Below, one piece after another: positions 1-10,555 of a stretch of DNA of 64,000 nucleotides (position 1 is the first letter of the stretch; each line of letters begins with the position of its first letter). The notes under the pieces are model-generated. The model saw only the letters and a list, made by a program, of their open reading frames with translations. It was not told the DNA's origin and searched no databases. The DNA comes from Tamarix chinensis. Its lineage: Eukaryota; Streptophyta; Magnoliopsida; Caryophyllales; Tamaricaceae. A program made the position numbers and the translations under genes. The stretch is taken from contig CM060174.1 in the NCBI GenBank assembly GCA_030549775.1, forward strand, positions 55,156,444 through 55,220,443, written 5' to 3'.

Positions 1-257
1 TACTTAGAAAAATAACAACCTATGAGTTTAATACTAACAATACTAGCAGATGGTTGGGACTATGGACTACTTCATATTGCTGTGTCTAATTATTAGCTCT
101 CTACGGTCTGTCTCTTTGTCTTACTCTATTTTTTTTTTATGAGTTTAATACTACCTATGTGTTTAAAAAATGAATTTTACTCTTTTTTTTATATTTCTCT
201 AATGACCCTAACTCTACTCGTAGGCTTGTAGCTTATTTAATTGCAGAATGTGCATCT
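1..257. other. AT-rich sequence, nothing recognised
   Basis: AT-rich DNA with several T runs. I see no coding pattern, terminal repeat or RNA gene. Confidence 0.5.
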
Positions 258-612
258 TTCCCAAAGCAACCATTGCTCGCCCCAATCAAAACTATAATAG
301 ACTTACCCTTTTCCAAAAAAATGTCTACTCCTCTCCCCTAAGTCCCTAGCTCCCTGCATGATTTTTTTCTACCGAAAAGCATGTGCATGTCTACTCCCCT
401 CTCCTAAGTTCCTAGCTTTCTGCATGATTTTTTTTTTCCTACTGAAAGGCATGTGCATGTCTACTCCTCTCTCTTAAGTCCTTGCTTGATATTTCCAAGA
501 AAACTATTGCTCTCCCCAATTAAAACTATTAATAGGCTTCCTTTTTTCCAAAAAATGTCTACTCCTCTCCCTAAGTCCTTGGCTCCTTGTGTATTTTTTT
601 TTGCTGAAAGGA
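258..612 (+). repeat. Two-level local tandem repeat, pyrimidine-rich
   Basis: A block beginning ATGTCTACTCCTCTC and running through a 'CTAAGTCC..AGCTCC' stretch recurs at about 321, 387, 457 and 554. The first three are spaced 66 and 70 bp. A second block ('ATTGCTC.CCCCAAT.AAAACTAT') occurs at about 270 and 505, so a larger composite unit was also duplicated. Short open frames here are T/C-rich artefacts. No known family recognised. Confidence 0.7.
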
Positions 613-775
613 AATTTTCTCAAAGGTGCGAGCATTTGTGGCTTAGGTGCGCCTCAGCCGCCTTACGTGTGCCTCACTCACATTGCCTCGCCTAGCACCA
701 AAAAGGCCCCCACCCTCCATCGCCTTGCGCCTAAGGTGCGCCATAAGCGTGCTTTTTCAAACATTGGTTCTCTTA
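613..775. repeat. GC-rich dispersed repeat with GCGCC/GGTGCG palindromes
   Basis: An abrupt GC-rich island in AT-rich DNA, built from inverted and direct copies of GTGCGCCTCA, CTTGCGCCTAAGG and related words. It resembles the short GCGCC-rich dispersed repeats common in plant intergenic DNA. No TSD or terminal repeat could be fixed, so its class is open. Confidence 0.35.
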
Positions 776-1330
776 TGATTTTTCCTTGGGCCTCCTATCT
801 CGTGTAACCCTCAAAGACCACTTGATCCATCTATAGTCGATGCACATGGGCCTTGACTTCGAAAATTCTCCCTTTAAGTCTCATGTGCCTCCATCAGTGA
901 TTAAGCCAAATGATCGTTGTGTCTTTAATCACCCAACAACGCCTTCCTTTGAGCAGAAGTCCCTCTAATGCTATACTTATCAAGCCTGAAGAGATTTTCA
1001 TTGGTTTTCCATCCTCTTAAGATTATGTTGCTCCATTTCAAGACTTCATTTATTTGACCATATTACATGTGAATAGCATAACCAAAGTATCCAACCTTCC
1101 TTATGAAATAAAATTAGAACCAAGTTTTGGAATACAATTCACCTCGCCTACCTTCTGAATGCTCCCATTATGTATCTTAGTCTTAATCTCTTCAATTTCG
1201 TCCTGTTTGACCTCCTACATGTTGGCTAAAGAAATTGATTTCTCTTCACAAGGTTTTAAGGATTTAAATCAATGCTCTTAGCAACATATGGGTTGAGAAC
1301 ATCTTGAGTCTAGAATCCATTCACCTTTTT
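776..1330 (-). pseudogene. Ty1/copia protease and GAG-pre-integrase remnant
   Basis: Minus-strand translation gives the copia protease start as GEWILDSRCS near 1306-1324: the catalytic Asp remains, but the DSG triad reads DSR. Further on come a VNCIPKLGSNFIS segment (the copia 'hvP.l..NLIS' region) and HMRLKG at 870-887, the GAG-pre-integrase 'H.RL.H' zone. Stops and frameshifts interrupt it throughout. It follows the gag remnant at 1331-1905 in the right order. The copy ends at the GC-rich repeat near 775, where integrase should begin. Non-functional. Confidence 0.6.
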
Positions 1331-2060
1331 TGGCATCTTGACCCACAACCAAGAGAATATCATCCTAATTCTCTCTATCCATTGTAGTTTTAGTTCAGCC
1401 TTTCTCCTTCAAGTCATATTTTGGACACTTTACCTTGATATTTCCAACCTTATCGTAATGAAAACACCTAATATTGAGTATGACCTTTTGCTTGCTCATT
1501 CTCCTATATCACTAAAATACAATTCGATCAGATTCACCAACTAAAGTTGATCCCCCTTAACTTGCTAACTTTTTTTACCTCAAGCAACACCATAATGGTC
1601 TTCGTTAAATAAATCATCTTCTTCCCAATAAAAAGACTCATCGTCATCACCAAATTATACTTTAGGGGAGAAGTCATCAATAAGGGAGTGTTATCATCAT
1701 TATTGAAGGACTTATTTAAATTCTGCAACTTGGTAATCAGGTTGAACTCATTTAGATGATCTTGCAAGTTTCGTTCTTTCAACATCATGATTAATTATAC
1801 TTATTTGGGAGAGAAGTTAACAAGAAGTGAGCTTTATGTCATTCATAAAATGACGCATCCAAAATTTTCAACTAGGATTATTAAACTTATGAAGATGATC
1901 TTGTAAGTTACTTTTTTTTTGGTATGTCGAGTGAAAAAAATTTGTCTTCAAGATGAACCTATTTGCTAGAGACTGTGACCCATAAGTCTTCACTAGATTT
2001 ACCTCATTGTTCTTTAGGATATTTCTCCAAAACACAGTTTACTTGATTTTTGGAATGAGG
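1331..2060 (-). pseudogene. Ty1/copia gag remnant with a duplicated core
   Basis: The 1534-1788 frame (84 codons) reads as the UBN2-type copia gag core: NLQDHLNEFNLITKLQNLN, then LLMTSPLKYN and a VLLEVKK region. Immediately 5' (1789-1905) a second, more broken copy has NLQDHLHKFNN and HFLLTSLPNKYN. Toward the 3' end (1425-1466) a retroviral zinc knuckle is visible as CFHYDKVGNIKVKC, with two of its four zinc ligands replaced (Cys to Tyr, His to Asn). 1906-2060 may hold a degraded gag N-terminus. The order gag, knuckle, protease continues into the next feature. Confidence 0.65.
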
Positions 2061-2139
2061 GCTAATGAAATTGTACTTGTTGCATGCGACTTTATATCCT
2101 CTTGGTGCATAAATTGCTAAACAAAATTGAGTATTGGTA

Positions 2140-2940
2140 AGAGTTGATGATGGAACTTGGGTTGAGCTCCAACAAAAGATAAAATAGAAGAGAAGATTTG
2201 ATATTCAAGTAATCCTTGAGATCAAATACTTACAATCACTACTTAAGGTATTAACTCTTAAAATAAAGAATGTAAGATTTTGGAGATAACAACAAACAAT
2301 GCACTATGTTTGAGAAAACGGTTTGCAGAATACCAATGAGTTGCTGTCTTTTACATTTAGCTCTACACTCATATAAAGAGTGTAAGAGGTTGAGAAAATT
2401 ACAACCCTTAGGTAAACATAAGGGTACAAACTTAGCTAAACACTACTCTAATGTATGCTAACTATGGTAGGAATAAACCCACTCAAACAATCAGCATGGG
2501 AGCTGATTTTTCGAGCTTCCCACAGCCCATTCCCCATGCACTAGCTGATACATTATGTTTACAAGCTAATAATAGGACTTAGGAAACATAAATTACATGG
2601 CTAATCACTAGGCCAGCAAGTCCCCTTAATTTATGCTAATTAAAGTCTTGGAACTCACAAATCTTAACCTCAAAATTTGCTGCACAAAAGATAGGCCTTC
2701 ATTCTTGAATTTTCAAAATGTGGTGCTCCATGTGGCTGCTTGCAGGCTGGTTTGGCCGAGTAAAAGTGTGGCTTTTCCAAGTAATGTTTTTGAGCCATAT
2801 TTAAGCCATAATGAAGCCAAGAAAAGATGGTGAGTTGATGGCTTTTATTTGTTGTTGCATGGTTCCTCATAATGTAGCTCATATATTAGTCCAAGTGAGG
2901 AGAGTTTTAGATTCTCCTAGCTTAGAAGAATTTATAAATA
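2140..2940 (-). mobile_element. LTR-like segment, ownership unresolved
   Basis: In minus orientation this lies after a chromovirus integrase (its 3' LTR would fall here) and before a copia gag (its 5' LTR would fall here). It contains a TATA-like CTCTTTATATGAG near 2375-2390 and is preceded by a purine tract near 2980-2990 that could be a PPT. No second copy is in the window, so boundaries and owner cannot be fixed. Small open frames at 2633-2993 are not convincing genes. Confidence 0.35.
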
Positions 2941-3843
2941 GATTATTGTTATCATATGAGGGGGGTGCACTTGCATTATCTTCCCCCTCTTAAGAAGGAC
3001 CTCCCTCATCTTCATAAGGCTCATCATGTAAATAGGGAAGTAAATCTCCCACGTTAAATGTGGTTGATATGGCCCCCTAGTTCTGGTGGAGGCTCCGGCC
3101 TATATGCATTGTTTCTGATTCCTTCAAGTACTTTGAATGGTCTATCACTCCGTGACATTAGTTTGTTCTTCCTCCTAGAAGGAAATTTCTCCTTTCTAAG
3201 ATGAAGCCAAACTAGATCTATTGGCTTGAATATTTTCTCTTTTCAATGCTTGTTGGCTTTCTTTTTATTCATCTCATTAGCCTTCTCAATTCTGGACCTC
3301 ACTTGCTCATGTGACTTCTTGAGTTTGTTGGCCTTATTGGTTGCTTCAAAACAGACTTGTGCTTCAATGAGGAGAGGAATGGGATCAGTGGGGATGGTGG
3401 GATTCACTCCATATAGCACTTCAAAAGGGGAACAACTGGTGGCATAAGTAGGAGATTGGTTGTAAGCAAACTCTTTGTGACAAAGTTTGATGTCCCAATC
3501 CTTCAAGGATTTGTGAACCAAACTCCTCAAAAGCATAGTGGTGGTACAGTTAGTGACTTCTGCTTGACCATCTATTTGGGGGTGATAGGGAGTGCTAAAA
3601 AAAAAGCTTAGTACTGACCAAACTCCACAACGTCTTTCAAAAATAGTTAAGAAACTTGGTATCCTGATAAAAAACAATAGATTTAGGAATACCATGTAAC
3701 GTAACTATCTTCTTGAAGTATAGATCGGCTATGTAAGAGGCATTATCTGTATTGTGGTAAGGGACAAAATGTGCCATCTTGGAAAACCGATCTACCACTA
3801 CCATAATGACATCATTTTGCCTTTGTGTCTTAGGCAATGTCAC
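2941..3843 (-). pseudogene. Ty3/gypsy (chromovirus-like) integrase remnant
   Basis: The end of a Ty3/gypsy pol on the minus strand. The core has [12 protein letters not shown] (first catalytic Asp), [15 protein letters not shown], then TPYHPQIDGQAE with the third acidic residue. The second Asp of the usual SDRD motif is Tyr here (codon 3667-3669). After ANKH a TGA at 3240-3242 interrupts a frame that resumes with [20 protein letters not shown] and [13 protein letters not shown], the chromovirus C-terminal module. A deletion plus frameshift follows, then [13 protein letters not shown]. The upstream half (RT, RNase H) is missing: at 3843 it abuts an opposite-strand LTR fragment. Confidence 0.85.
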
Positions 3844-3845
3844 TA

Positions 3846-4120
3846 TTATAAGCCTGCTAGCTTGTAACTATTATAAATAAGGCTTTAAGATTCAATAATA
3901 AACAAGTTGAAAGTATTAACAAATTGTTAATTCCCTTGCTCCTTAAACTTCTCTCCTTCTCTCTTCCCCTATCCTGTAGTTGAGCAACGCCAATATTTTT
4001 CTGCCTTAGCCTCCCCTTTTATTCACATATGCGCAATTTTCCTTTGCCAATTTTCTATGGTCTCGATAGGAAGATTAATCCTCTTATGCCCTCCCCTAAT
4101 TTAGGACCTACATTGGTTGT
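3846..4120 (+). mobile_element. LTR 3' end plus leader fragment (copy A)
   Basis: Collinear with 9404-9722: both have CTTGTAACTATT, then ATAAGGCTTTAAG/ATAGCTTTAAG, a degenerate PBS zone (around 3977 here), GCAATTTTCC..CCAATTTTCTA and GATTAATCCTC..CCTAATTTAGGACCTA. Copy B shows that this is the end of an LTR, the PBS and the untranslated leader. Here it is cut off at 3845 against an antisense integrase. The 145-codon frame starting at 4029 lies in it but has no gag similarity I can recognise. Confidence 0.6.
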
Positions 4121-4789
4121 GGCTAGATCCTTTGTACATGACTATATTAACTTGGTAGTAGAACTTGATAACTATTACCACAATTTAGTTCTCCTGGAAT
4201 CATTTGCATTAAGGAGAGAATGGAAGAGCAAAAAGTTAGACACTTGGAAGCTATCAAAGAATTATTGCTGGAAAATCCTAGCTCATATTCTAATGCTTCC
4301 AATGACCCCCTTCATCCAGCATGTCACCCCATCACCCAACCCTCTGCACCACTGCAACACCTCCCACCCCATACTGACCACTGTCCAGGCTCTCGGCATT
4401 ACCAGTGGCCCTCCTCTACCTTTTAACTCCATAGTTGCCCTTGATCCACTTTCACTGCCCTTATAACACCTCTTGACCGACCCCCCATATGCCCACACAA
4501 CACTCATCTATCACCTTTGACACCATAAGCACTAGCAACTGTCAACACCATACCATCCACCACCTTTGACAAAAATCCATATGCCATGACACCTTCCACC
4601 TGTCACTTAGTTCACCCCATCGGCCACCATTATAACACCTTCCAGTTTTGCGTCACCCTAGCAAGCTCTCTAAAGCTTGCTCTTGTGACTACTACACTTT
4701 GGTGACTCCCCTGTGCTTGATGATGGTTTAGCATGATGATCATTCTCTATCGTAGCTATCTAGGCCATGACAACATTGCTACCTATGGG
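4121..4789. other. Unassigned, C/A-rich with short imperfect repeats
   Basis: C/A-rich sequence with imperfect repeats of a 'CACCACCTTTGACA' type word around 4510-4580. It could be leader or gag-start sequence of the preceding LTR fragment, but no protein domain is recognisable. Confidence 0.4.
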
Positions 4790-7700
4790 TGTAACACCTT
4801 AAAAATTTTAGTAAAAGATTTTCATTTAAGACTAAAGAGCTGCAAGTTGCAGAAGAGAAAATTAAAACGTAGGTATTACTGTCTCTTTGGACACAAGTTT
4901 GGTATCCCTGCCCATAGAATTAAATAGCAGTTCCGCTGTACTATAGCGGTTACTATTTAGTGCTTTTTAGGTTAATTATGACGTGAAATTATCGATACGT
5001 TACGGTTGTAAAATTTTACAATTATTGGGCGATAAATTATTGATAAATAAAAAATATTACCATAAATTGGTATAAATCGTCAATAAATTAGCGTTTTATT
5101 GAGAATTTTTAAATCGATTCAAAAATACATGCATGATAATTTTTTATATTCATTTACTATATATATCTTGAATTATGTTGTTATTAAATGATAATAAAAT
5201 ATAGTTATTTGTTATCTTTACATGTCCTACTAAATAACATGTCTTTTTTAATTCGAAGGCAAATTTAGGGTTTTTAGGACAATTTAGAATATTATGACTC
5301 ACTTAAATACTTCTCATATAATATAAAACACTAGTTTATTAATTATTTATATTTAAATAATCAATAAATAATAATTAGAGTGTATGGTGAAATAAAAATA
5401 AAAATACACACCGCAATGACCATGGAATATAATTTATCATTTGTGGTACTCCGATATCATGACATCGCGATTGCGATTTTATTTCCTATCTCTACCATTT
5501 TCAAGTTAAGGGTAAGATAAAAAGAATTCACAAATAAGTCCCAAAAATAGGGAACGGAATTAATTATAATATAACAATGATGCTATAAAGATCAAATCCC
5601 AAAAATATTCTACGAAAGGGGAATGGGACACAAAAGTCTAAATTATTAGAAATATAAAATATTCCAATGGTATCACTAGATAACTCTTACTATACTTCTC
5701 AACCTAAATAACATAACTTGTGTCAGACACATTGTCGTTAGACGCATCAGCATACATATCTACATCGTTTTCTTTAGGTACTTGTAACAAGTCACCTGCA
5801 AATGCAGTAGCAGTATGCTAATGTACTAAATAAATAAAGCTTTCCCTATAGAGGTAACAGGGCATAACATAAAAGCGGTAAAATATGTGTACATGTAAAC
5901 ATCTCATAACCTTATGCTCATTTCAGTAGACTACTTACCATGAGCTAATTTAATATAGATAATTATCATAGCTTATATAATTAACATACGTGGATTGTCT
6001 ACCACTGGCTAACTTAATATAGATAGGCAATACAACTCAAAAGGTGAACCGAAACCACCAACTATCTCAATATAGATTATTAGCACAACTCAATAAAGTG
6101 AAATAAAATTAATAGCTAACCCAATATAGATAGTTAATACAACTCAAAAGATAAGGTAGACTAAAACTACCAGCTAATCCAATATAGATAATCAACAGAA
6201 TTCACATATTAAGGTAAACTAAAACTGCTAGCTGATCTAATATAGATAGTTCACACAACTCACAAAATAAGGTGGAACCAGCTAGTCCATGAAGGGGAGT
6301 TGGCATAGAAATCCACTGCATTCTACTTGAATCAAGAATTTCTTATTCAAAGCCAACTCTTAATCTCATACCATATGTCCACACATAAGATAATTATTCT
6401 CATTTTAATCATTGTTTAGGAAGATCTAAGGCTAACCATAAATCAATCCTAAAAGTCAACCTTTATAAATGCCATTGAAAATCATAGGCAACCAGTCAAC
6501 TGGTTGCGAGAAAGCAATTTAAAACAAGTAAATCGTCAACCAGTACAAAAACTGCTTGATTAGTGCCACTAGTTGACTTGTTATAAGCCTAACCAATGGG
6601 TCGTTATAGGCCGTGACTAACCTCAGAGATTCTAGTTTACCTGTTGACGTTGACTGGTTTTGCCTCTAACCGGTTGACTTGTTCTATTGGGTAAAACACC
6701 AAAAAAAAAAAAAAATTTATGCTTTTGATCTTAATCTAGAACACATCCATAACTCATTAAACATAGTATTAATACTTCACATTACAATACTTAATACATC
6801 AAAACACTCATGATTCATGCTTCACCCAATATCACTTTCTCGTGAAATCCAAACCAAAACCTAACATGCTCTAAACAGAAAGTAATCATGAATTCATGCT
6901 AGAGAACAATCAAAACACATAACACCTAGCACATAATTCTGCATCTACAGAGTTTAGTCAAATTTACATATCAAAGTAAGTCCTCAAGTGAAGAAGATTA
7001 AACCACAATGGTACTTTTAACACTTAAGATTCTTGCTTACCTAAACAAGAATCAAAGAAAATCATTTTATAGTTTAAAACCAAAATAAAAGAGAGAAAAT
7101 AAGAGAAATGAGGATGAAGCTAAGGAGGAGAGGAAGAAGGAGAATACTTGAAGGTTCTATTGCAAAAGGAAGAACAAACCTTCAATTTGGATTTTTTTTT
7201 TGGGGGGGGGTTTCAACTGAGCATGAATAAGAGAGGAAAGGTTTGGGTTGAGATCAAGAGAGGCAGGGAACACATGAAGGGCTGGACACTTGAGTGTGAG
7301 AAGAAAAGTTTAAAATGGGTGGGCTAGATGGGATAGGATAATGATGAAAGGGTGAAGAGATATCAAGTAAAAACAGGAGCTAAAGGTAAGACCTAGGGTG
7401 CAGAAGAGATTTGCTGTGCAACTGTAAGGAAGAGGAGACAAGGGAGAACAAATCAATGGGAGGTGGAAAAAGTGAAAAGGGAGCTTTTTTTGGGAGGGAA
7501 TCATGTTAGATGTGGATCAAATATGAAAAAGAATTGCTAATGGGAGTTTAAAACTCTCAAAAAATCATTTGTAATTAAAGTATAAGGGATTCTCAAGGTT
7601 AGGTAAATCATTGGAAGAGATCTGAGTTAAAATCTGAACATAGATTGCGTGTTCTGGCGTTCTAGTTGGCTGGTTCATCAGAACCAGCAAAAACACCACA

Positions 7701-7817
7701 CAACTTACTAGTCGAGTGGTCTGCCTTACTGGTCAACTGGTTCTCCGGTTTGAAACTCATTTTCATAAATCATTTTAAAATTTATATAAAAATGTTTTTT
7801 ATATATAGGGTATTAAA
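4790..7817 (-). mobile_element. Decayed giant LTR (TGTAACACC family), minus orientation
   Basis: The left edge TGTAACACCTTAAAAATTTT (4790) and the right edge TAGGGTATTA (about 7806-7817) match the inverted ends of the better preserved LTRs at 16718-21127 and 35508-39618. Internal features agree too: ACCAGTTGACTGG-type words near 6480-6680 and 7660-7760, a minisatellite about 1.2-1.5 kb from the 3' end, and a purine-rich (minus: pyrimidine-rich) leader at 7080-7500. No matching TSD (ATGGG is expected on the right), so the right end is decayed or truncated. No internal coding domain seen. Confidence 0.5.
5949..6275 (+). repeat. Minisatellite inside giant LTR, about 53-64 bp unit
   Basis: Core word AATATAGAT recurs at 5952, 6016, 6069, 6123, 6181 and 6239, followed by variable AGTTAACACAACTCA-like sequence. 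Six imperfect units. Spacer and repeat diverge together, which excludes a CRISPR array. Confidence 0.8.
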
Positions 7818-8389
7818 ATTTGTCCCACTAAGAATTCTCAGTTATACTTGGACCCAATTCCCATATATTTGGCAGTTCAAGTTGTGTCTTTCCTAGACTT
7901 GATCCTTGTTAGTTTGTGCCAGATTGTCTCTGCCACTTGTGAAATGGGCACGATTAGTAATTGTAAAATGCCCGTCAAGTAGTCAGGAAGATAGCTCGTC
8001 TAAATGGAAGTAATTTTATCCCTGTACGGAGTAATTATAGCCCACCAACGTTCCAGTGTCAAATTTGGTACCAAGCAGCTTAAGCAACCAAATTCAGAAG
8101 CGTAATAGGTCCCAGGATTCAAACGATCTGGTACTTTGTGATCATTGTTTGGGTGGTATTCTAGGTAGGTAGGACACCCTTACCGAGTCCACAAGATGGA
8201 TAGAAAAGATTAGCCTCAGTCATCCTCTAATCCTTTTTTAGACTCAGAGAGCTTAACTAATCTAATCCATGTTATAGAATTGATTAGTTCGTCTGAAGAG
8301 GACTCATTGAAGCACCTTGATTAGATGGCAGATATTGAGATGATGGATAATGAGCCCAGTCATTGATAATTGCCTAAGCAGATGAGGGC
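7818..8389. other. Probable retroelement-derived sequence, unassigned
   Basis: Lies between the giant LTR and a gypsy C-terminal tail. No clear domain on either strand. Its position suggests it is decayed pol of the element ending at 8547. Confidence 0.3.
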
Positions 8390-8547
8390 TCAACATGTTT
8401 ATGACGGTAGTTGTGATCTCTAAGTTGAAAGGCATGGCCTATCCGATTTCCTAACATGATCCTTATGTGAGGTGTTTCATAAACCACATCCTCTCAAGCT
8501 TGAGGACAAGTTTGAATTACTTTTATTTGTTTTTTGGGGGGGGGGGG
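8390..8547 (+). pseudogene. Ty3/gypsy C-terminal (chromodomain-like) tail and PPT
   Basis: Plus-strand translation across two stops gives VERHGLSD, then a spacer, then PHPLKLEDKFELL. This resembles the end of a plant chromovirus chromodomain ('W.GL...' then 'LEDK'). It is followed at 8531-8547 by T6 and twelve Gs, which I read as the polypurine tract, directly before TG at 8548. Similarity is short and the reading frame is broken. Confidence 0.4.
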
Positions 8548-9530
8548 TGTTTAATTTTAAGGACATAGAAAGTCCATAGGAGTCCGGAGGTCTGTTTGAG
8601 CCCCACTTTAGGCTAGTTAGTATCATTATCATAGCTAATTATCTTATAAAATCTTGTCATTATATAAGTATTAATCTAGTTATCTATTCGTTCATCCAAC
8701 TAGTAGGATTCTGTAAATCTTAGTCTAGAGAAATTACTTCTGGGTAATTATTTAGTTAAAATTTATTAAGGTCGATATGTTTGGGATATTTATCTGTTTT
8801 AGGCATAATGTCACGCACCGACTCTTCACCAAGTCTAGCTACGTGCGGCCTTAGTCTTTTCTCACTCCTTGAGAGACTAAGTCAGTCTTCCTCTTTCAAG
8901 TGTATTCAACACTTAGGCTAGAGACGCATCTTAGACCACCACACCGAACCTTCACATAAGAACTCAAGAGAGAACTTTTAGAGAGAGAAAGGGAGATTGT
9001 ATTTAGAGAGAGAAGCTCTGAAGATACAACTCTTGTTGAATGATCTCAAATGCCTCTACCCCCCTCTATTTATAGGAGAGGATCCACCCCTTCACCTCCC
9101 CTAGGAAGATTCTAGATACGGGCCTAATGGATTTCTCTAGAATGGCCCAATAAGCCCATTAGTGTTTCTAGAATAGTCCATTAGGGTTTCTAGAATCTTC
9201 TTTAGGGTTTCTAGAATTATCCATACATCTCTACATAAATAGAGAAGGATTTAGAGACATTTCCTTCCAGAACCTTTTAGAACAATCCAGGAGAGTGTAA
9301 AACTCTATACATCTCTCCATACTTATCTAGATTACAAGGATGTTCTAGACTATTCCGGAACTGGTAGAACCTCGATGCCAACCTTTCGATACGGCCCGTT
9401 ACAATAAGCTTGCAAATTTGTAACTATTTTATTTTGAGTATAGCTTTAAGCCTCGGTAGTAAAAAAGTTGGAGAATTAACACAACCGTTAATTCTCTAAT
9501 CTTCTCAAATCCTGTTCTCTCTTACTCTGT
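8548..9530 (+). mobile_element. Ty3/gypsy LTR (copy B), split by a nested solo LTR
   Basis: The LTR starts TGTTTAATTTTAAGG right after the PPT and ends just before the PBS-like word at 9532. It is interrupted at 8809-9403 by a 595 bp solo LTR. Rejoining the two flanks across the ATAA duplication gives an LTR end collinear with the uninterrupted copy A at 3846. Net length is about 380 bp. Confidence 0.55.
8809..9403 (+). mobile_element. Solo LTR, 595 bp, nested, with 4 bp TSD
   Basis: Ends are TGTCACGCA..CCCGTTACA, an imperfect inverted pair (TGTCACG against TGTAACG when reversed). Flanks are ATAA at 8805-8808 and 9404-9407, a 4 bp target-site duplication. It contains a TATA-like CTATTTATAGGAG near 9064-9076 and a triplicated 'TTAGGGTTTCTAGAA' word at about 9165-9220. 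There is no PBS, PPT or coding sequence, so this is a recombined solo LTR. Confidence 0.75.
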
Positions 9531-9531
9531 C

Positions 9532-9543
9532 TAGCATCAGAGC
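9532..9543 (+). other. Primer binding site, initiator tRNA-Met type
   Basis: TAGCATCAGAGC matches 10 of 12 positions of the plant tRNA-iMet PBS TGGTATCAGAGC. Both differences are transitions. It sits right after the LTR end. Confidence 0.6.
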
Positions 9544-9722
9544 ACCACTAATACTAGTGCCTTGTCCTCTGCCCAATTTTGCGCACACGTGCAATTTCCC
9601 TCCAATTTCTAGCTTTAAGCCTAACCAATCCTAAGCAGTAGGATTTAAGAGGAGAAACAAGAATTGTACTAAAAGGAGGATTAATCCTCGTAGGTCCTCT
9701 CCTAATTTAGGACCTAAGTAAA
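9544..9722 (+). mobile_element. Retroelement leader downstream of PBS (copy B)
   Basis: Collinear with copy A (about 3990-4120), ending in CCTAATTTAGGACCTAAGT. Homology stops near 9722, where the sequence changes character. Confidence 0.5.
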
Positions 9723-9723
9723 C

Positions 9724-10555
9724 AGAGGACCATGTCAGTATCATATCCACCTTTCCAAACTGGATACAGTTCACACCTGGTGTTCCGAGAACATTGGTGC
9801 CAAACAAAAGCACCTTTAACAATTCTTTTGAAGATCCTTCTAACTACAAATGGTTTGTGTTGACATACTAGACGTTTCGATTGGCCCGAATATGATGAAT
9901 AATGACAGAAAACTTAGCATGACTTATGTTCTCCATCTATCCGTGGTCAAACTCAGCATCCAACTCTTGCACGATCTGTTCATGATGAAAATTGAAGAAT
10001 TCATACATAATAGTTGTAACTTCAACAAAATGATCCGCATATATGCCTAGCGCCAATACATAGAACTAATGGATGGTCCACTGTTTTCTCCTCTCCTGAT
10101 TGCATACATGACATCTAGTATCCAAAACATGGCAGTCGCAAAGCTTTCTCTTTGCGTTTGGTAAACAGCAAACCACGTAATGGTCTTGTGCTTCTGAAGA
10201 GGGACATTCCAATAAACAAGGGGAAAAGAGAGTGATAATACTTGTGTACCTTTTCAGTGTCTCCCCTTGGCGAGATGGCCAGTGGAGAACATGATCTTAG
10301 CATGTTCCCATCTCTTTCCTAAAATCTTCTTTTGCATCCAATATGAGCTGGGTTTTCATTGATATTTCCTGACATTTGGCTCAAATAGTTGTAACTGTAC
10401 GGATCATAACATTTTGCTCTGCTACTTTTTGCAGTGGTGCACTGACGCATTCCGTAAAAGCACTTGACATCTCCCTGAAAATAGACACCGAACTTGCACT
10501 TGAAGTTGGAAGGCGTACGAATCGAGCTTGATATTTCACGAAGACAATATGTTTT
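9724..10555 (-). pseudogene. Degenerate reading frame, unknown protein
   Basis: A single minus-strand frame runs about 277 codons with only six stops (TGA, TAA and four TAG) and no frameshift. Every stop is one C-to-T change from Arg or Gln. The N-terminal part is polar and helix-like ([38 protein letters not shown]). The middle is cysteine-rich (CDCHVLDTRCHVCNQ), followed by FYVLALGIYADHFVEVTTIM. I recognise no family. GC content is higher than its surroundings. It may be an old host gene or an exon carried by the retroelement whose leader it abuts, or an unknown transposon ORF. Coding status is inferred only from the low stop density. Confidence 0.35.

Noticed and set aside
453..807. Two overlapping plus-strand frames of 80 and 72 codons
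   Set aside because: They cover the T/C tandem repeat and the GC-rich dispersed repeat, with no domain.
4029..4466. 145-codon frame that could be gag
   Set aside because: It lies after an LTR end/PBS zone, but I see no gag signature. The two overlapping frames are similarly open.
5949..6275. Regularly spaced repeats suggestive of a CRISPR array
   Set aside because: Only a short core is conserved, spacers are related to each other, there are no cas genes, and the context is plant LTR DNA.
9880..10330. LINE zf-RVT domain
   Set aside because: An alternative frame gives GEEKTVDHPLVLC, which looks like zf-RVT, but it needs a frameshift. A different frame is continuous for about 277 codons, so the resemblance is likely chance.
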